Shown: one piece after another, positions 35,407-44,270 of the stretch
Layout: every line of letters starts with the position of its first letter
Position numbering within the stretch: position 1 is the stretch's first letter
Assembly (NCBI GenBank): GCA_903887415.1
Contig: CAISPO010000020.1
Location: forward strand, 1-64,000
Direction of reading: 5' to 3'
Length of the DNA: 64,000 bases
From: an uncultured Bacteroidota bacterium
Lineage (GTDB): Bacteria; Bacteroidota; Bacteroidia; Chitinophagales; Chitinophagaceae
Program-made: the position numbers and the translations under genes
The notes under the pieces: generated by a model
The model's input: only the letters and a program-made list of their open reading frames with translations
Databases searched by the model: none
Told to the model about the DNA's origin: nothing

Positions 35407-36646
35407 AAATCATATACACCGCCAGCCCATCTCTTAGCTTTGGCTCAAACCAGGTGCTTTTAGGGGGCATTACATTTCCACTGTCGGCTATGTCAAAAAG
35501 TTGCTGTATAGTTACCGGGTACAGTGAAAAAGCTACTGCGGCTTCCTTGCTGTCCACACGCTGCTGCAATGCCTGCATGCCGCGTATGCCGCCTATGAAA
35601 TCAATGCGCTTGTCAACCCGTGGGTCTTTAATACCCAGCAGCTTGTCCAGTACATTTTGCTGTAGTATGGTCACGTCCAGCACACCTATCGGGTCTTCCG
35701 AAAAAGTGCCCGGCTTAGCCAGCAGCTCATACCACCTGCCATCCAGGTACATCCCGAAATCGTGTGCGTGGTATGGTTTATAGGCCTCATCGCTGGGCAG
35801 GGAAATAACAAAATCATCTTCCAGCATCTTCAGGAAATCCTTCGGGGCCATGCCGTTAAGGTCTTTAGCTACGCGGTTATAGTCCTGTATCTCCAGTTGG
35901 CTGGCGGGGAATATGCATGTCAAAAAGTAGTTGAACGATTCATCGCCATCCACCGAGTATCCATTATCGCGGCGATCCTGGCATACCTTGGCGGCAGAGG
36001 CTGCACGGTGGTGCCCATCGGCTATATATGTGCAAGGCACATCCTGCGCGAAATGGTGTGAAATCGAAGCCACTTTAGCATATTCGCTGATCACCCAGAA
36101 TATATGGCGCACCCCATCAGAAGCGGTAAAGTCATACTCCGGTGCATGTGTGCTTTTCCATTCTTCTATTATCTGCTGCACGCTCTGGCAGTCATTGTAA
36201 GCCAGGAACACAATACCAGTCTGCGCGCCCGTGGTAGATATATGATTAATACGGTCCAGCTCTTTTTCGGGGCGGGTAAATTCGTGCTTTTTTACAATGC
36301 CGTTGTTATAATCGTCTATCGAAGACCCGCATACCAGGCCGGTCTGCGAGCGGCCATTCATTACCAGCTCATATATGTAGTAGCAGGGCTCTGTATCCTG
36401 CACCATTATTTTGTCCTGCACCATGGCGTCCAGGTTTTCCTTAGCCTTTTCATATACCAGCGAGCTGTGCACATCAACGCCATCAGCCAGGTCTATCTCC
36501 GACCGGGTAACATGGTAGAAATTGTACGGGTCTTTTTTGAATGCGCGCGCTTCTGCAACGCTCACCACATCATAAGGTAGAGTGGCCACTTCGGCCGCAA
36601 GTTGCTTTACAGGCCTCAGGCCCTTGAAAGGAGTTATTTTTGCCAT
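35405..36646 (-). CDS. DUF1015 family protein
   Basis: 413 aa from the ATG at 36646 (MAKITPFKGLRPVKQLA, the usual opening). The family markers are visible: YIADGHHRAASAAKVCQ, and KKHEFTRPEKELDRINH near the middle. In Bacteroidota this gene commonly follows serC and serA. Here it follows serC by about 145 bases, with no serA between. Biochemical role unknown; a link with serine metabolism is suggested by neighbourhood only. Confidence 0.9.
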   Translation of the reverse strand: MAKITPFKGLRPVKQLAAEVATLPYDVVSVAEARAFKKDPYNFYHVTRSEIDLADGVDVHSSLVYEKAKENLDAMVQDKIMVQDTEPCYYIYELVMNGRSQTGLVCGSSIDDYNNGIVKKHEFTRPEKELDRINHISTTGAQTGIVFLAYNDCQSVQQIIEEWKSTHAPEYDFTASDGVRHIFWVISEYAKVASISHHFAQDVPCTYIADGHHRAASAAKVCQDRRDNGYSVDGDESFNYFLTCIFPASQLEIQDYNRVAKDLNGMAPKDFLKMLEDDFVISLPSDEAYKPYHAHDFGMYLDGRWYELLAKPGTFSEDPIGVLDVTILQQNVLDKLLGIKDPRVDKRIDFIGGIRGMQALQQRVDSKEAAVAFSLYPVTIQQLFDIADSGNVMPPKSTWFEPKLRDGLAVYMI

Positions 36647-36791
36647 AAAGATTATCCGCTGCAAGCGGAGTTTTATAAATTAGTGTGTATGAGGCGCTAA
36701 TTTACTATTTCCCCGTGTATTCGTTTTTTAAATAAAAAAATCAACCGCAATACGTTGCAGCCAGGAGCATAATATGATCTCCTTCTCCTTA

Positions 36792-37856
36792 TCAGGAAAC
36801 TGATTTCATAATTTCCGCCAGCCGCTCTACCCAGTCCAGCGGCACGGCATTGTATATCGATGCCCGGAAACCCCCTACCGACCTGTGGCCCTTAATGCCG
36901 GTAATATCATTTTCCTCGCACAGCTCCTGTAGTTTTTTCTCTGCCTCAGGTGTCTTCGCGGTGAAGCATACATTCATAAGGCTCCTGTGCGCTTTTTCCG
37001 TTACATATGGGGTAAATACACTGCTGTTGTCCAGTGTGTCGTAAAGCAGCTTTGCCTTTTGCTTGTTTTCTTTTTCTATTGCGGCTATCCCGCGCGACTC
37101 TATCCAACGGAGCATCAGCAAGGACACATACACGCCAAAAACATTGGTAGTATTCAGTATAGAGCCTTCCTTTACTTGTGCAGTATAGCTGAGCATTGGC
37201 GGTAGTTCGCGCACAGTGCGTTTCAGCAAGTCTTTCCGTATCACTGCAAGCGCCACTCCTGCTACTCCAAGGTTCTTCTGGGCAGCAGCATAAAACATGG
37301 CGTATTTAGAATAGTCGTGCTTGCGGCTGAAGATATCGCTGCTCATATCGGCTATCAGCGGCGCTTTAATTTCCGGTGCCTGCCCCCACTGGGTGCCGTA
37401 GATGGTGTTATTGGTGGTGACATGCACGTAGGCCAGCTTTGCGGGTATTTTAGCGGGCCACTCAGGCAACCTGTTGTAGTTGCTCTTCTTAGAAGACGCT
37501 AATATTTGCGCATCTCCGTAGAATGCTGCGTACTGCTGCGCCTCTTCGGCCCAGCGCCCACTGTCTATATATCCCGCAGCGCCTTCCTGCGGCAGGAAGT
37601 TCATAGGTATCATGCAAAACTGCTGCCTGCCCCCGCCATGCAGCCATAGCGGCTCGTAGCTGTCATCCAGCCCGCATAATTTTTTTACAAGGTGTTTGCT
37701 TTCCGCCAGTATCTCCGCGAACTCCGGGCCACGATGCGACAATTCCAGTACAGAAAGCCCTGTTTTCTTAAACTTATTTACAGCCTTTGCGGCTTCGTGC
37801 AGCACTTCCGGCGGCAATGCGGCCGGGCCCGCGTTAAAATTGATCTTTGCCTGCAT
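36792..37856 (-). CDS. serC: Phosphoserine aminotransferase
   Basis: 354 aa, full length. A PLP-dependent class V aminotransferase that makes 3-phosphoserine from 3-phosphohydroxypyruvate in serine synthesis. It opens with INFNAGPAALPPEVL and has the PLP lysine in AAAQKNLGVAG, the phosphate-binding GGGRQQF, and the C-terminal GHRSVGGFRASIYNA. Probably cotranscribed with the DUF1015 gene; the DUF502 gene upstream is 15 bases away on the same strand. Confidence 0.96.
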   Translation of the reverse strand: MQAKINFNAGPAALPPEVLHEAAKAVNKFKKTGLSVLELSHRGPEFAEILAESKHLVKKLCGLDDSYEPLWLHGGGRQQFCMIPMNFLPQEGAAGYIDSGRWAEEAQQYAAFYGDAQILASSKKSNYNRLPEWPAKIPAKLAYVHVTTNNTIYGTQWGQAPEIKAPLIADMSSDIFSRKHDYSKYAMFYAAAQKNLGVAGVALAVIRKDLLKRTVRELPPMLSYTAQVKEGSILNTTNVFGVYVSLLMLRWIESRGIAAIEKENKQKAKLLYDTLDNSSVFTPYVTEKAHRSLMNVCFTAKTPEAEKKLQELCEENDITGIKGHRSVGGFRASIYNAVPLDWVERLAEIMKSVS

Positions 37857-37871
37857 TTTTCTTCTTCTGTT

Positions 37872-38468
37872 TTATGTTGGTTCTTCTGTTGTTTGTTTTT
37901 CTTCTGTTGTTGTTATCCCGCCGCTTACTGCAAACTTCATTGCCTCACCGGAGGTCATATCTTTTACCGGCTTTACATTCTTACCATCCGTCACTATCAC
38001 CCAGCCTGATATTGCATAGGCATGCGGCAGGTAAACCGCTACTTTGTCTTCCATGCCCAGGTACGTCATATCGCGCTGGGTCATAAAGCCTATCCGCCAA
38101 ATTTCGGGGTTTACATTCACACATACCCAAACAGGTTTGTTAAACCGCTTTTTATCACCGACAAAAGACTTGATCACGTCCCGCACTGATGAGAAAATGT
38201 GCTTTATTCCCGGCGTGCGCTCCATAAGGTGCTCAAACGCATCAAACAGCCATTTGCCCACGAAAAAACGTGTGCCAAGATACCCAACACCAGTCACCAA
38301 CACTACGATGAAGATGACGCCAAACCCACGGCCTCTCGGCACAAACGGTACCATGTTGTCTATACCATTAAACGCCGAATAAAGAATATAGGCGGTAATA
38401 GCTATAGGGCTTAACAACAACAGGCCCTGCAGAAAAGACCTTAATAAAACAGCAGCGAAACGGCGCAT
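37872..38468 (-). CDS. DUF502 membrane protein
   Basis: 198 aa from the ATG at 38468 (MRRFAAVLLRSFLQGLLLL). Two N-terminal membrane spans, then the DUF502 core (FVGKWLFDAFEHLMERTPGI, then SSVRDVIKSF and GWVIVTDGKNV) and a Thr/Glu-rich C-terminal tail. Function unknown. First gene of the DUF502-serC-DUF1015 group. Confidence 0.87.
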   Translation of the reverse strand: MRRFAAVLLRSFLQGLLLLSPIAITAYILYSAFNGIDNMVPFVPRGRGFGVIFIVVLVTGVGYLGTRFFVGKWLFDAFEHLMERTPGIKHIFSSVRDVIKSFVGDKKRFNKPVWVCVNVNPEIWRIGFMTQRDMTYLGMEDKVAVYLPHAYAISGWVIVTDGKNVKPVKDMTSGEAMKFAVSGGITTTEEKQTTEEPT

Positions 38469-38596
38469 GGCCGCAAAGGTACGGAATGCACACAAACACC
38501 ATTTCAAAAATATCACTATTGGCGCATCATTTAAGCTAGAATTTGTAATTTATTACCCTACATTCGTAAGTGCTATACTACCGTTTTAATACACAG

Positions 38597-40321
38597 ATGA
38601 AAAAAATACTTTCTTTATTAGCTTGTTGTATAATATCTGGTGTATTGCTGCAATACCGGGTAGCCAACTCAGGCATCATGCCAGGAGCGCCCCCATTAAA
38701 GGTCACGGTCTGGGACGCTTTCGGATACTATGTTTACCTGCCCTCTATCTGCATTTACCATGATTATAAACAACTGAACTGGCTGCCCGCTGTTGATAAA
38801 AAGTATGCAGTTACCGGCGGCGATGGCTACCAGGCCATGAAGCTCGATAATGGAAATTACACTTTTAAATACCTGGGTGGAGTGGCCATTTTAGAATCCC
38901 CTTTCTTTTTTATCGGCCACTTCATTGCCCTGCACAGCAGCTATCCGCCCGATGGTTTTTCACCGCCATACCAGTATGCGCTGGGCTTTGGTGTTATCTG
39001 TTATTGCATACTCGCGGTGTTTCTTTTACGAAAAGTATTGTTGCTCTATTTCCAAGACCTTACCACCTGCATTACTTTATTGATGGTATGCCTCGCTACC
39101 AACTTCATCCAGTATGCGGCGGTGGACAATGGCCAGAGCCACGGTTATATCTTCCCGCTTTATGTACTGGTTTTATATGCCACAATAAAATGGCACCGGA
39201 AGCCTGCACCAGGCTGGGCTGGGCTCATCGGCTATCTCATAGGGCTGGGTATGATATGCCGCCCTACTGAGGCAATCATGCTCTTTATTCCTTTGCTATG
39301 GGATACGCATGATAAAGAGGCTGCCAAGCGAAAATGGCTGTTGGTGAAACAACATAAATGGCATCTAGCACTTGCCGCTGCCGGAGGTCTTATGGGCATT
39401 CTGCCTCAGTTGCTATATTGGAAAGCCACTACAGGTTCATTTATATTTGATGTAGGCAGCAAGTGGGATTTCCTGAACCCCCATTTCCGTGTTTTGTTCG
39501 GCTGGGAAAAGGGATGGTTCATCTATACGCCGGTCACACTTTTCTTCATAGCCGGGATGTTTTTTATGAGGCAATTTCCGTTCAAAAAATCTGTTCTTTG
39601 GTTTTGTCTGCTTAATGTATATATCATCATTGCGTGGTCGGAATGGCGGTATGGCGGCAGCTATTCTACACGGGCATTGGTGCAGAGCTATCCGTTGTTT
39701 GCCCTTCCCATGGCTGCTATCACAGAGCGGATAGGAAAAACAAAATGGCGATGGGCGTTTTATGTTGTTTGCGCGTACCTGCTTTTTGTCAATCTCTTCC
39801 AGGTGAATCAATACAACAAGACCGTTTTGCATTTCGATGATATGAACCGGAAATACTATGGCCGCATTTACCTGAACCCGCACCCATCGCCTTTGGATAT
39901 GAGCCTGCTGGATAACGATGAAGTGCTTAACGATGAAGCGGCATATCATAAACACATCCTTTCTGAAAAGGACAGCCCATTCCATGTACACTTTGATAGC
40001 CCTTCCCCCTATACATTATTCCAGAGCCAGCCCCTCGGGCTAAGTGAGCAGAAAAGATGGCTGAAAGTAGAAGCTGAAGTATTTAGCGCCGGTTTCTGGC
40101 AGAGCTACCTGAACCTGGACTTGAAATGCGGGGACTCTGTGAAACATGTGCGCGCACGCCTTTTCAATGCCATTAGCCCTGACCGTAAAGAAAACCATTA
40201 CGCCTTTTATGTGAGCATACCCGCATATCTGCAGTGCGATGGTTTCAGATTATACATCACTGATGCCTTTACATTTGACGGGGACATTCACAAAATAGTC
40301 ATTACGGAGTTTGATAAATAG
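38597..40321 (+). CDS. Polytopic membrane protein, GT-C-like
   Basis: 574 aa from the ATG at 38597. About ten to eleven membrane spans with a first extracytoplasmic loop bearing WDAFGYYVYLP, as in dolichyl-phosphate-sugar-type (GT-C) glycosyltransferases, and a soluble C-terminal beta domain (from about residue 430). The fold assignment is inference. The C terminus overlaps an upstream TTG of the PagL-like gene, but that gene's ATG lies 47 bases after the stop. Confidence 0.65.
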   Translation: MKKILSLLACCIISGVLLQYRVANSGIMPGAPPLKVTVWDAFGYYVYLPSICIYHDYKQLNWLPAVDKKYAVTGGDGYQAMKLDNGNYTFKYLGGVAILESPFFFIGHFIALHSSYPPDGFSPPYQYALGFGVICYCILAVFLLRKVLLLYFQDLTTCITLLMVCLATNFIQYAAVDNGQSHGYIFPLYVLVLYATIKWHRKPAPGWAGLIGYLIGLGMICRPTEAIMLFIPLLWDTHDKEAAKRKWLLVKQHKWHLALAAAGGLMGILPQLLYWKATTGSFIFDVGSKWDFLNPHFRVLFGWEKGWFIYTPVTLFFIAGMFFMRQFPFKKSVLWFCLLNVYIIIAWSEWRYGGSYSTRALVQSYPLFALPMAAITERIGKTKWRWAFYVVCAYLLFVNLFQVNQYNKTVLHFDDMNRKYYGRIYLNPHPSPLDMSLLDNDEVLNDEAAYHKHILSEKDSPFHVHFDSPSPYTLFQSQPLGLSEQKRWLKVEAEVFSAGFWQSYLNLDLKCGDSVKHVRARLFNAISPDRKENHYAFYVSIPAYLQCDGFRLYITDAFTFDGDIHKIVITEFDK

Positions 40322-40367
40322 TGGTACGTGGTTTAGCCTTTTGATACTTATATTTGTGGCCATTTCT

Positions 40368-41534
40368 ATGACAGGTAAGCGATTATTATCAAGGCTGTTA
40401 TTACAACTGGCTTTTTGTGCGCCGGTGATCGCGCTGCTACCATTTTGCAGCTATGCGCAGCATGATGCAGGAGGGGTAACACCCTGGTCAGGCTTTGGAA
40501 TAGAAGTGAACCCGATCTTTGAAAAGGTGTACAAGCATGAAGCGAAATTTACCGTACCGCTGCCTGCACTTACCACTGGTGTGGATGTAAACCTAAAGCT
40601 GCATACCTACGGCAAAATGGCCTGGGAGCAGAGGCGTAAGTATCCTACCATTGGCCTCGGCATCACCTACATCAACTATGGCATTGACTCTATCTACGGC
40701 CGCTGCGTGGGCATTTATCCAAATATTGAGCTGCCGCTGGTAAGGGGCAAGAAACTGGAATGGACATTGCGAATAGGCGATGGCATCGGCTATGTAACGG
40801 AACACTACAGCCGCATAGATCCGGTAGATACAGCAAATGTGGCCATAGGCAGCCATATCAACGATTTCTTCTCCTTCAATACCGACCTGCGATACCACAT
40901 AGATAAGCATTGGGACATACAACTTGGCGGCAACTTCAACCATATTTCTGATGCTTCATACCACAAGCCAAACCTGGGTGTAAACACTTATGGTGTACAC
41001 ATCGGGATCAGCTATTACCCGGTTACCTCAAAGCCGCCACATATAGAGCGTAAGCTCGACACGCTTAAGAACCGTTGGCTCTTCCAGGCGCGCATGGGGA
41101 TGGCGTTTGTTTCCAGCGAAACACCGGGTGGCCCCTTATATCCTGTTTATATTGTCTCGGGCTATGTGAGCAGGCGCTGGCTGGGTAAGAATAAAATGTT
41201 CGCAGGGTATGATTATTCCTACCACAGCGACATCTATGCCTTTTTGCGCAACAACGAAATATACCCCGGCCATGAAGCGCAACACTCGTATGAAACTGCT
41301 GTGTTTGCGGGCAATGAGTTTATGCTGGGCCGGGTAGGCGCTGTGCTGCAGGTGGGTGTTTATACCCATGAAGCAGCGCTGAAACTTGATCCCTATTACG
41401 AGAAGATAGGCGGCAATTATTACATCGTTCAGAAAGAGCATGGCCCACTCAAAGAATTTTTCCTTTCCGCATTTTTGCTCACGCACAAAATTGTGGCCGA
41501 GCTTGGCGAGATAGGGATGGGAGTCGGCTTTTAG
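40368..41534 (+). CDS. PagL-like acyloxyacyl hydrolase (lipid A 3-O-deacylase)
   Basis: 388 aa from the ATG at 40368, giving a signal peptide ending in CSYAQ. The first half is an outer-membrane barrel of the PagL family with the catalytic-type motif FNHISDASYHKPNLG (His and Ser two apart, followed by a PN-x-G turn). PagL removes the 3-O acyl chain of lipid A. The second half (about 230-388) looks like another barrel of the same kind without that motif, so the protein may be a duplication. It follows the GT-C-like gene closely, which hints at envelope glycolipid modification. Confidence 0.75.
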   Translation: MTGKRLLSRLLLQLAFCAPVIALLPFCSYAQHDAGGVTPWSGFGIEVNPIFEKVYKHEAKFTVPLPALTTGVDVNLKLHTYGKMAWEQRRKYPTIGLGITYINYGIDSIYGRCVGIYPNIELPLVRGKKLEWTLRIGDGIGYVTEHYSRIDPVDTANVAIGSHINDFFSFNTDLRYHIDKHWDIQLGGNFNHISDASYHKPNLGVNTYGVHIGISYYPVTSKPPHIERKLDTLKNRWLFQARMGMAFVSSETPGGPLYPVYIVSGYVSRRWLGKNKMFAGYDYSYHSDIYAFLRNNEIYPGHEAQHSYETAVFAGNEFMLGRVGAVLQVGVYTHEAALKLDPYYEKIGGNYYIVQKEHGPLKEFFLSAFLLTHKIVAELGEIGMGVGF

Positions 41535-41541
41535 TAGTTAT

Positions 41542-41570
41542 GTCCCGCACCTCAAAGGTGTTGGACACCT
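41542..41570. repeat. CACC-TCAAA-GGTG repeat
   Basis: GTCCCGCACCTCAAAGGTG, then TTGGAC closes an outer stem. A variant lies at 59763-59788. Both sit just past stop codons. Confidence 0.4.
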
Positions 41571-41578
41571 AATGGGAA

Positions 41579-41941
41579 CTATTTTATCACCTTACCGTTG
41601 CACTGCACATATAAAATTTCCGTGTCGTTCTCCTCCTTATGCTTGATGATATATTTCAGGCTGCCGGAGTCCTTTATCAGGCTATCACCTATGTTGACTA
41701 CATTCCAAAGTTCAGGTTCCACGGGCTGGTACTGAAGGCCATTGCTCATTGAATAGGTGAAGGCGTTTTTGCCGTGGTCGCTGCTATCACGATATTTGGC
41801 TTCAACCCGATAATGCAGATAAACGGGCCTTTCGACCTTATTTACCTTGTCAGCAAAATGCCCGCATTTGTTGAGGCATGCCGACAGGTACATCACCGGA
41901 AGAAATGCAATAGCGAGCAAAATTATTGTTCTTGTTTTCAT
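41579..41941 (-). CDS. Putative lipoprotein
   Basis: 120 aa from the ATG at 41941 (MKTRTIILLAIAFLPVMYLSAC), a typical lipobox. The mature part is small and charged with no recognised domain (for example HYRVEAKYRDSSDHGK). Downstream of the VOC protein gene on the same strand by 58 bases. Confidence 0.65.
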   Translation of the reverse strand: MKTRTIILLAIAFLPVMYLSACLNKCGHFADKVNKVERPVYLHYRVEAKYRDSSDHGKNAFTYSMSNGLQYQPVEPELWNVVNIGDSLIKDSGSLKYIIKHKEENDTEILYVQCNGKVIK

Positions 41942-41999
41942 ATAGGTTAGTTTTTTGCCGGGTGGGTGTCCCGCATCTTTGACGTCGGGGCCCAATATA

Positions 42000-42347
42000 T
42001 TACCATTTCGGTTTTACAAAATACAGCACAGTATTATCCGGGTCTTTGAAATGAACATACAGGCCCGACTTGCCATCATCTTCACTCTTGAAAGGAATGT
42101 TATTCGCACTTAGCAGGTCTTTTGCTTCATCTATGTTTGCTATCATGAAACCAATAGATACGCTGCCCGAACTGCTCTCGCCGCCATGAGACGGATGAAT
42201 GCCAATCGTGATGCCTGTAGCCTCTACCATTGCATAGTGGTTGTCCCACCGCTGTTTCAGTGTGAGGCCTATCTGTTCATAAAATTTAATGGAGGCATCC
42301 ATGTCTTTCACCATGATGGTAACATTGGAGCCGGTGATGTGTGGCAT
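42000..42347 (-). CDS. VOC-family (glyoxalase/bleomycin-resistance-like) protein
   Basis: 115 aa, one vicinal-oxygen-chelate domain made of two beta-alpha-beta3 units (TGSNVTIMVKDMDASIKFYEQ and SIGFMIANIDEAKDLL). Such proteins usually act as dimers with a divalent metal. Which reaction it carries out is unknown. The ATG at 42347 gives the conserved first strand. Confidence 0.87.
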   Translation of the reverse strand: MPHITGSNVTIMVKDMDASIKFYEQIGLTLKQRWDNHYAMVEATGITIGIHPSHGGESSSGSVSIGFMIANIDEAKDLLSANNIPFKSEDDGKSGLYVHFKDPDNTVLYFVKPKW

Positions 42348-42512
42348 GAGGTGTGTTTTTGTAAAAGTAGAGAATTAATGGGGTTCCCAATAACGAAATC
42401 CAGTGCGCTATTTTACGATATCCTGTAAATGGCACGCCATTCTTGCTGGGTTATCCAATGCTGGTTCACCCTCGCGGCTCCCCGCAAGGTAACGAGCAAA
42501 GCGGGTGCGGGA

Positions 42513-43634
42513 TTAAAAGGCCCTTCGGTTAGCATCCGGGCGGATCTTCTCTTCTTCTGAGCCCAACTCTTTTGGGCCAATGACAAAATACATTTTCAGC
42601 TTCCCTTTATTTTTCGCATCCACTTCCCCGCGGTATTCACACACAAATTTGTCTTTCACAAGCTGATAGGTTGACTCCGATATGGTGATCTTACCCGGCT
42701 CGCTGTTCTGCTCCATTCGGGCCGCAGTATTCACTGTATCGCCCCATATATCGTAGGCAAATTTCTTCACGCCTACTATACCGGCAATAACGCTGCCTGT
42801 ATGTATCCCTATCCTCATTTCAAAGGTGGCATCGCCCATCTGGAACTTACGGTGCACCATAAAATTGCGCATCAACAGGGCAAAAGTTACTGCATCTGCC
42901 GCATGGTTCCTGTTTGGTGTTGGCAGGCCCGACACTGCCAGGTATGCATCGCCAACCGTTTTTATTTTTTCAATATTGCATTTTTCCAGCACTTCGTCAA
43001 ATGCCTTAAAGCAGGCGTGCATTTCGCCCACCAGTTGCGCGGGCGAAAACCGTTCTGCCACCTTAGTGAAGCTGACGAAATCGGTAAAGATCACGGATAC
43101 ATTATTGAATTGCTGCGCCACGGTGATGCCCTTTTCCTGTATCTCTATTGCTACCTTTTCCGGGAGGATGTTGAGCAGCAGCTCTTCTGCTTTTTTCTTT
43201 TCACCGATCAGCATCTGGTTTGTACTTTTTTGCCGGCCGCTTTTGCGCATAAGAATGGATATCACCACCAGGAATACAACCACCTCAACCCCAATGGCCA
43301 TCAGCACCAGCTTTTTGTTCGAATCGTCCTTGACGGCAAGGTCCATTTGCTTATTCATTTCCGCCATTCTCCAGGCGCTGTTCTTATCACCGGCCTGGTT
43401 GTACAGATCTGCTGCTTTCAGAAAATAGTTTAGCGCGGTGTCATATTTTTTGTCGAAGTCGTAGGTGAAGCCGAGGTTCTCATACAGCACTGCTTTTGCA
43501 GCATTTCCGGCTTTGGGGTTTTTAAGCTCGTCAAGTAGTGAGTCTATTGTGTTTCTTTCATCAGTTTGAGCGTAAACATTACCACCGCCTGAAAAAAGCA
43601 ATACAGCAAGCAGTAACTTAAAATGCAGTTTCAT
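42513..43634 (-). CDS. TPR/adenylate cyclase sensor
   Basis: 373 aa, intact. Signal peptide (about 1-22), one or two TPR-like helix pairs (AVLYENLGFTYDFDKKYDTA), a membrane span (about 120-142), a linker with LLLNILPEKVAIEI and a class III cyclase domain. Metal Asp in IFTDFVSFT and TVGDAYLAV, adenine-specific Lys in IEKIKTVG and Asp in YDIWGDTVN, transition-state Asn/Arg in VNTAARME. Predicted to make cAMP in response to an extracytoplasmic cue. Its domain order matches the frameshifted copy at 12524-14448, but with a shorter sensor part. Confidence 0.92.
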   Translation of the reverse strand: MKLHFKLLLAVLLFSGGGNVYAQTDERNTIDSLLDELKNPKAGNAAKAVLYENLGFTYDFDKKYDTALNYFLKAADLYNQAGDKNSAWRMAEMNKQMDLAVKDDSNKKLVLMAIGVEVVVFLVVISILMRKSGRQKSTNQMLIGEKKKAEELLLNILPEKVAIEIQEKGITVAQQFNNVSVIFTDFVSFTKVAERFSPAQLVGEMHACFKAFDEVLEKCNIEKIKTVGDAYLAVSGLPTPNRNHAADAVTFALLMRNFMVHRKFQMGDATFEMRIGIHTGSVIAGIVGVKKFAYDIWGDTVNTAARMEQNSEPGKITISESTYQLVKDKFVCEYRGEVDAKNKGKLKMYFVIGPKELGSEEEKIRPDANRRAF

Positions 43635-43838
43635 CCTGGTTATTTTACACCAAGGTAAAGAAGTTTATTTAATTGCGGGAAACAAGGGGTGTTGAGCAGA
43701 TAAATTGCTGAGCGCTCCGGTATTTGACTGTATTTCCCGCTCACGGTATCATTTTTGTACATTGAGCTCTATATTTTAGAAATCTTGAATACCCCCGTAC
43801 AGGCTTACTTGTAAAATGTAAAGGATTAAAAAAGCGAC

Positions 43839-44246
43839 ATGCAGAAAATAAAGAGGTGTTTGATAATTGACGATGACCACGATGATCAGGAGATATTTTT
43901 AATGTGCCTGAATAGAGTTGATAGCGATGTCAATTGTTTAACAGCAGATGATGGCGTAGAAGCCGTAGCCATGCTAAAATCTGATTCCAATTATACGCCC
44001 GATTTTATATTTATCGATGTTAATATGCCGAAAATGAATGGCATAGAATGCTTAAAGATCCTGAAAAATATAGAACGTTTAAAATATACTAAGATTTTCA
44101 TGTACTCAACCACTTCAGAAGCCTCTTTTGTAAAGGAGAGCAGAAACCTGGGCGCAGACGACTTTATAATTAAACCATCGAGAACCGCAGAGCTGAAAGA
44201 TAAACTGGCTAGGATATTTGGTATCGTTTCTGTGGTAAGTAAATAA
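43839..44246 (+). CDS. Single-domain response regulator
   Basis: 135 aa receiver: acidic triad D11-D12-D13, phospho-acceptor Asp60 in FIFIDVNMPKMNG, Thr/Ser in MYSTTSEAS, Lys in FIIKPS. No output domain. The histidine kinase ORF begins 15 bases after its stop, so they are a pair, here with the receiver first. Confidence 0.92.
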   Translation: MQKIKRCLIIDDDHDDQEIFLMCLNRVDSDVNCLTADDGVEAVAMLKSDSNYTPDFIFIDVNMPKMNGIECLKILKNIERLKYTKIFMYSTTSEASFVKESRNLGADDFIIKPSRTAELKDKLARIFGIVSVVSK

Positions 44247-44270
44247 TAAATTCATCTTTATTTGGAAAAA

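Noticed and set aside
30287-43806. Shared 14-mer CCCCCGTACAGGCT at 30287 and 43793
   Set aside because: A 14-base match is expected by chance in 64 kb, and the contexts differ (inside rnpA versus intergenic).
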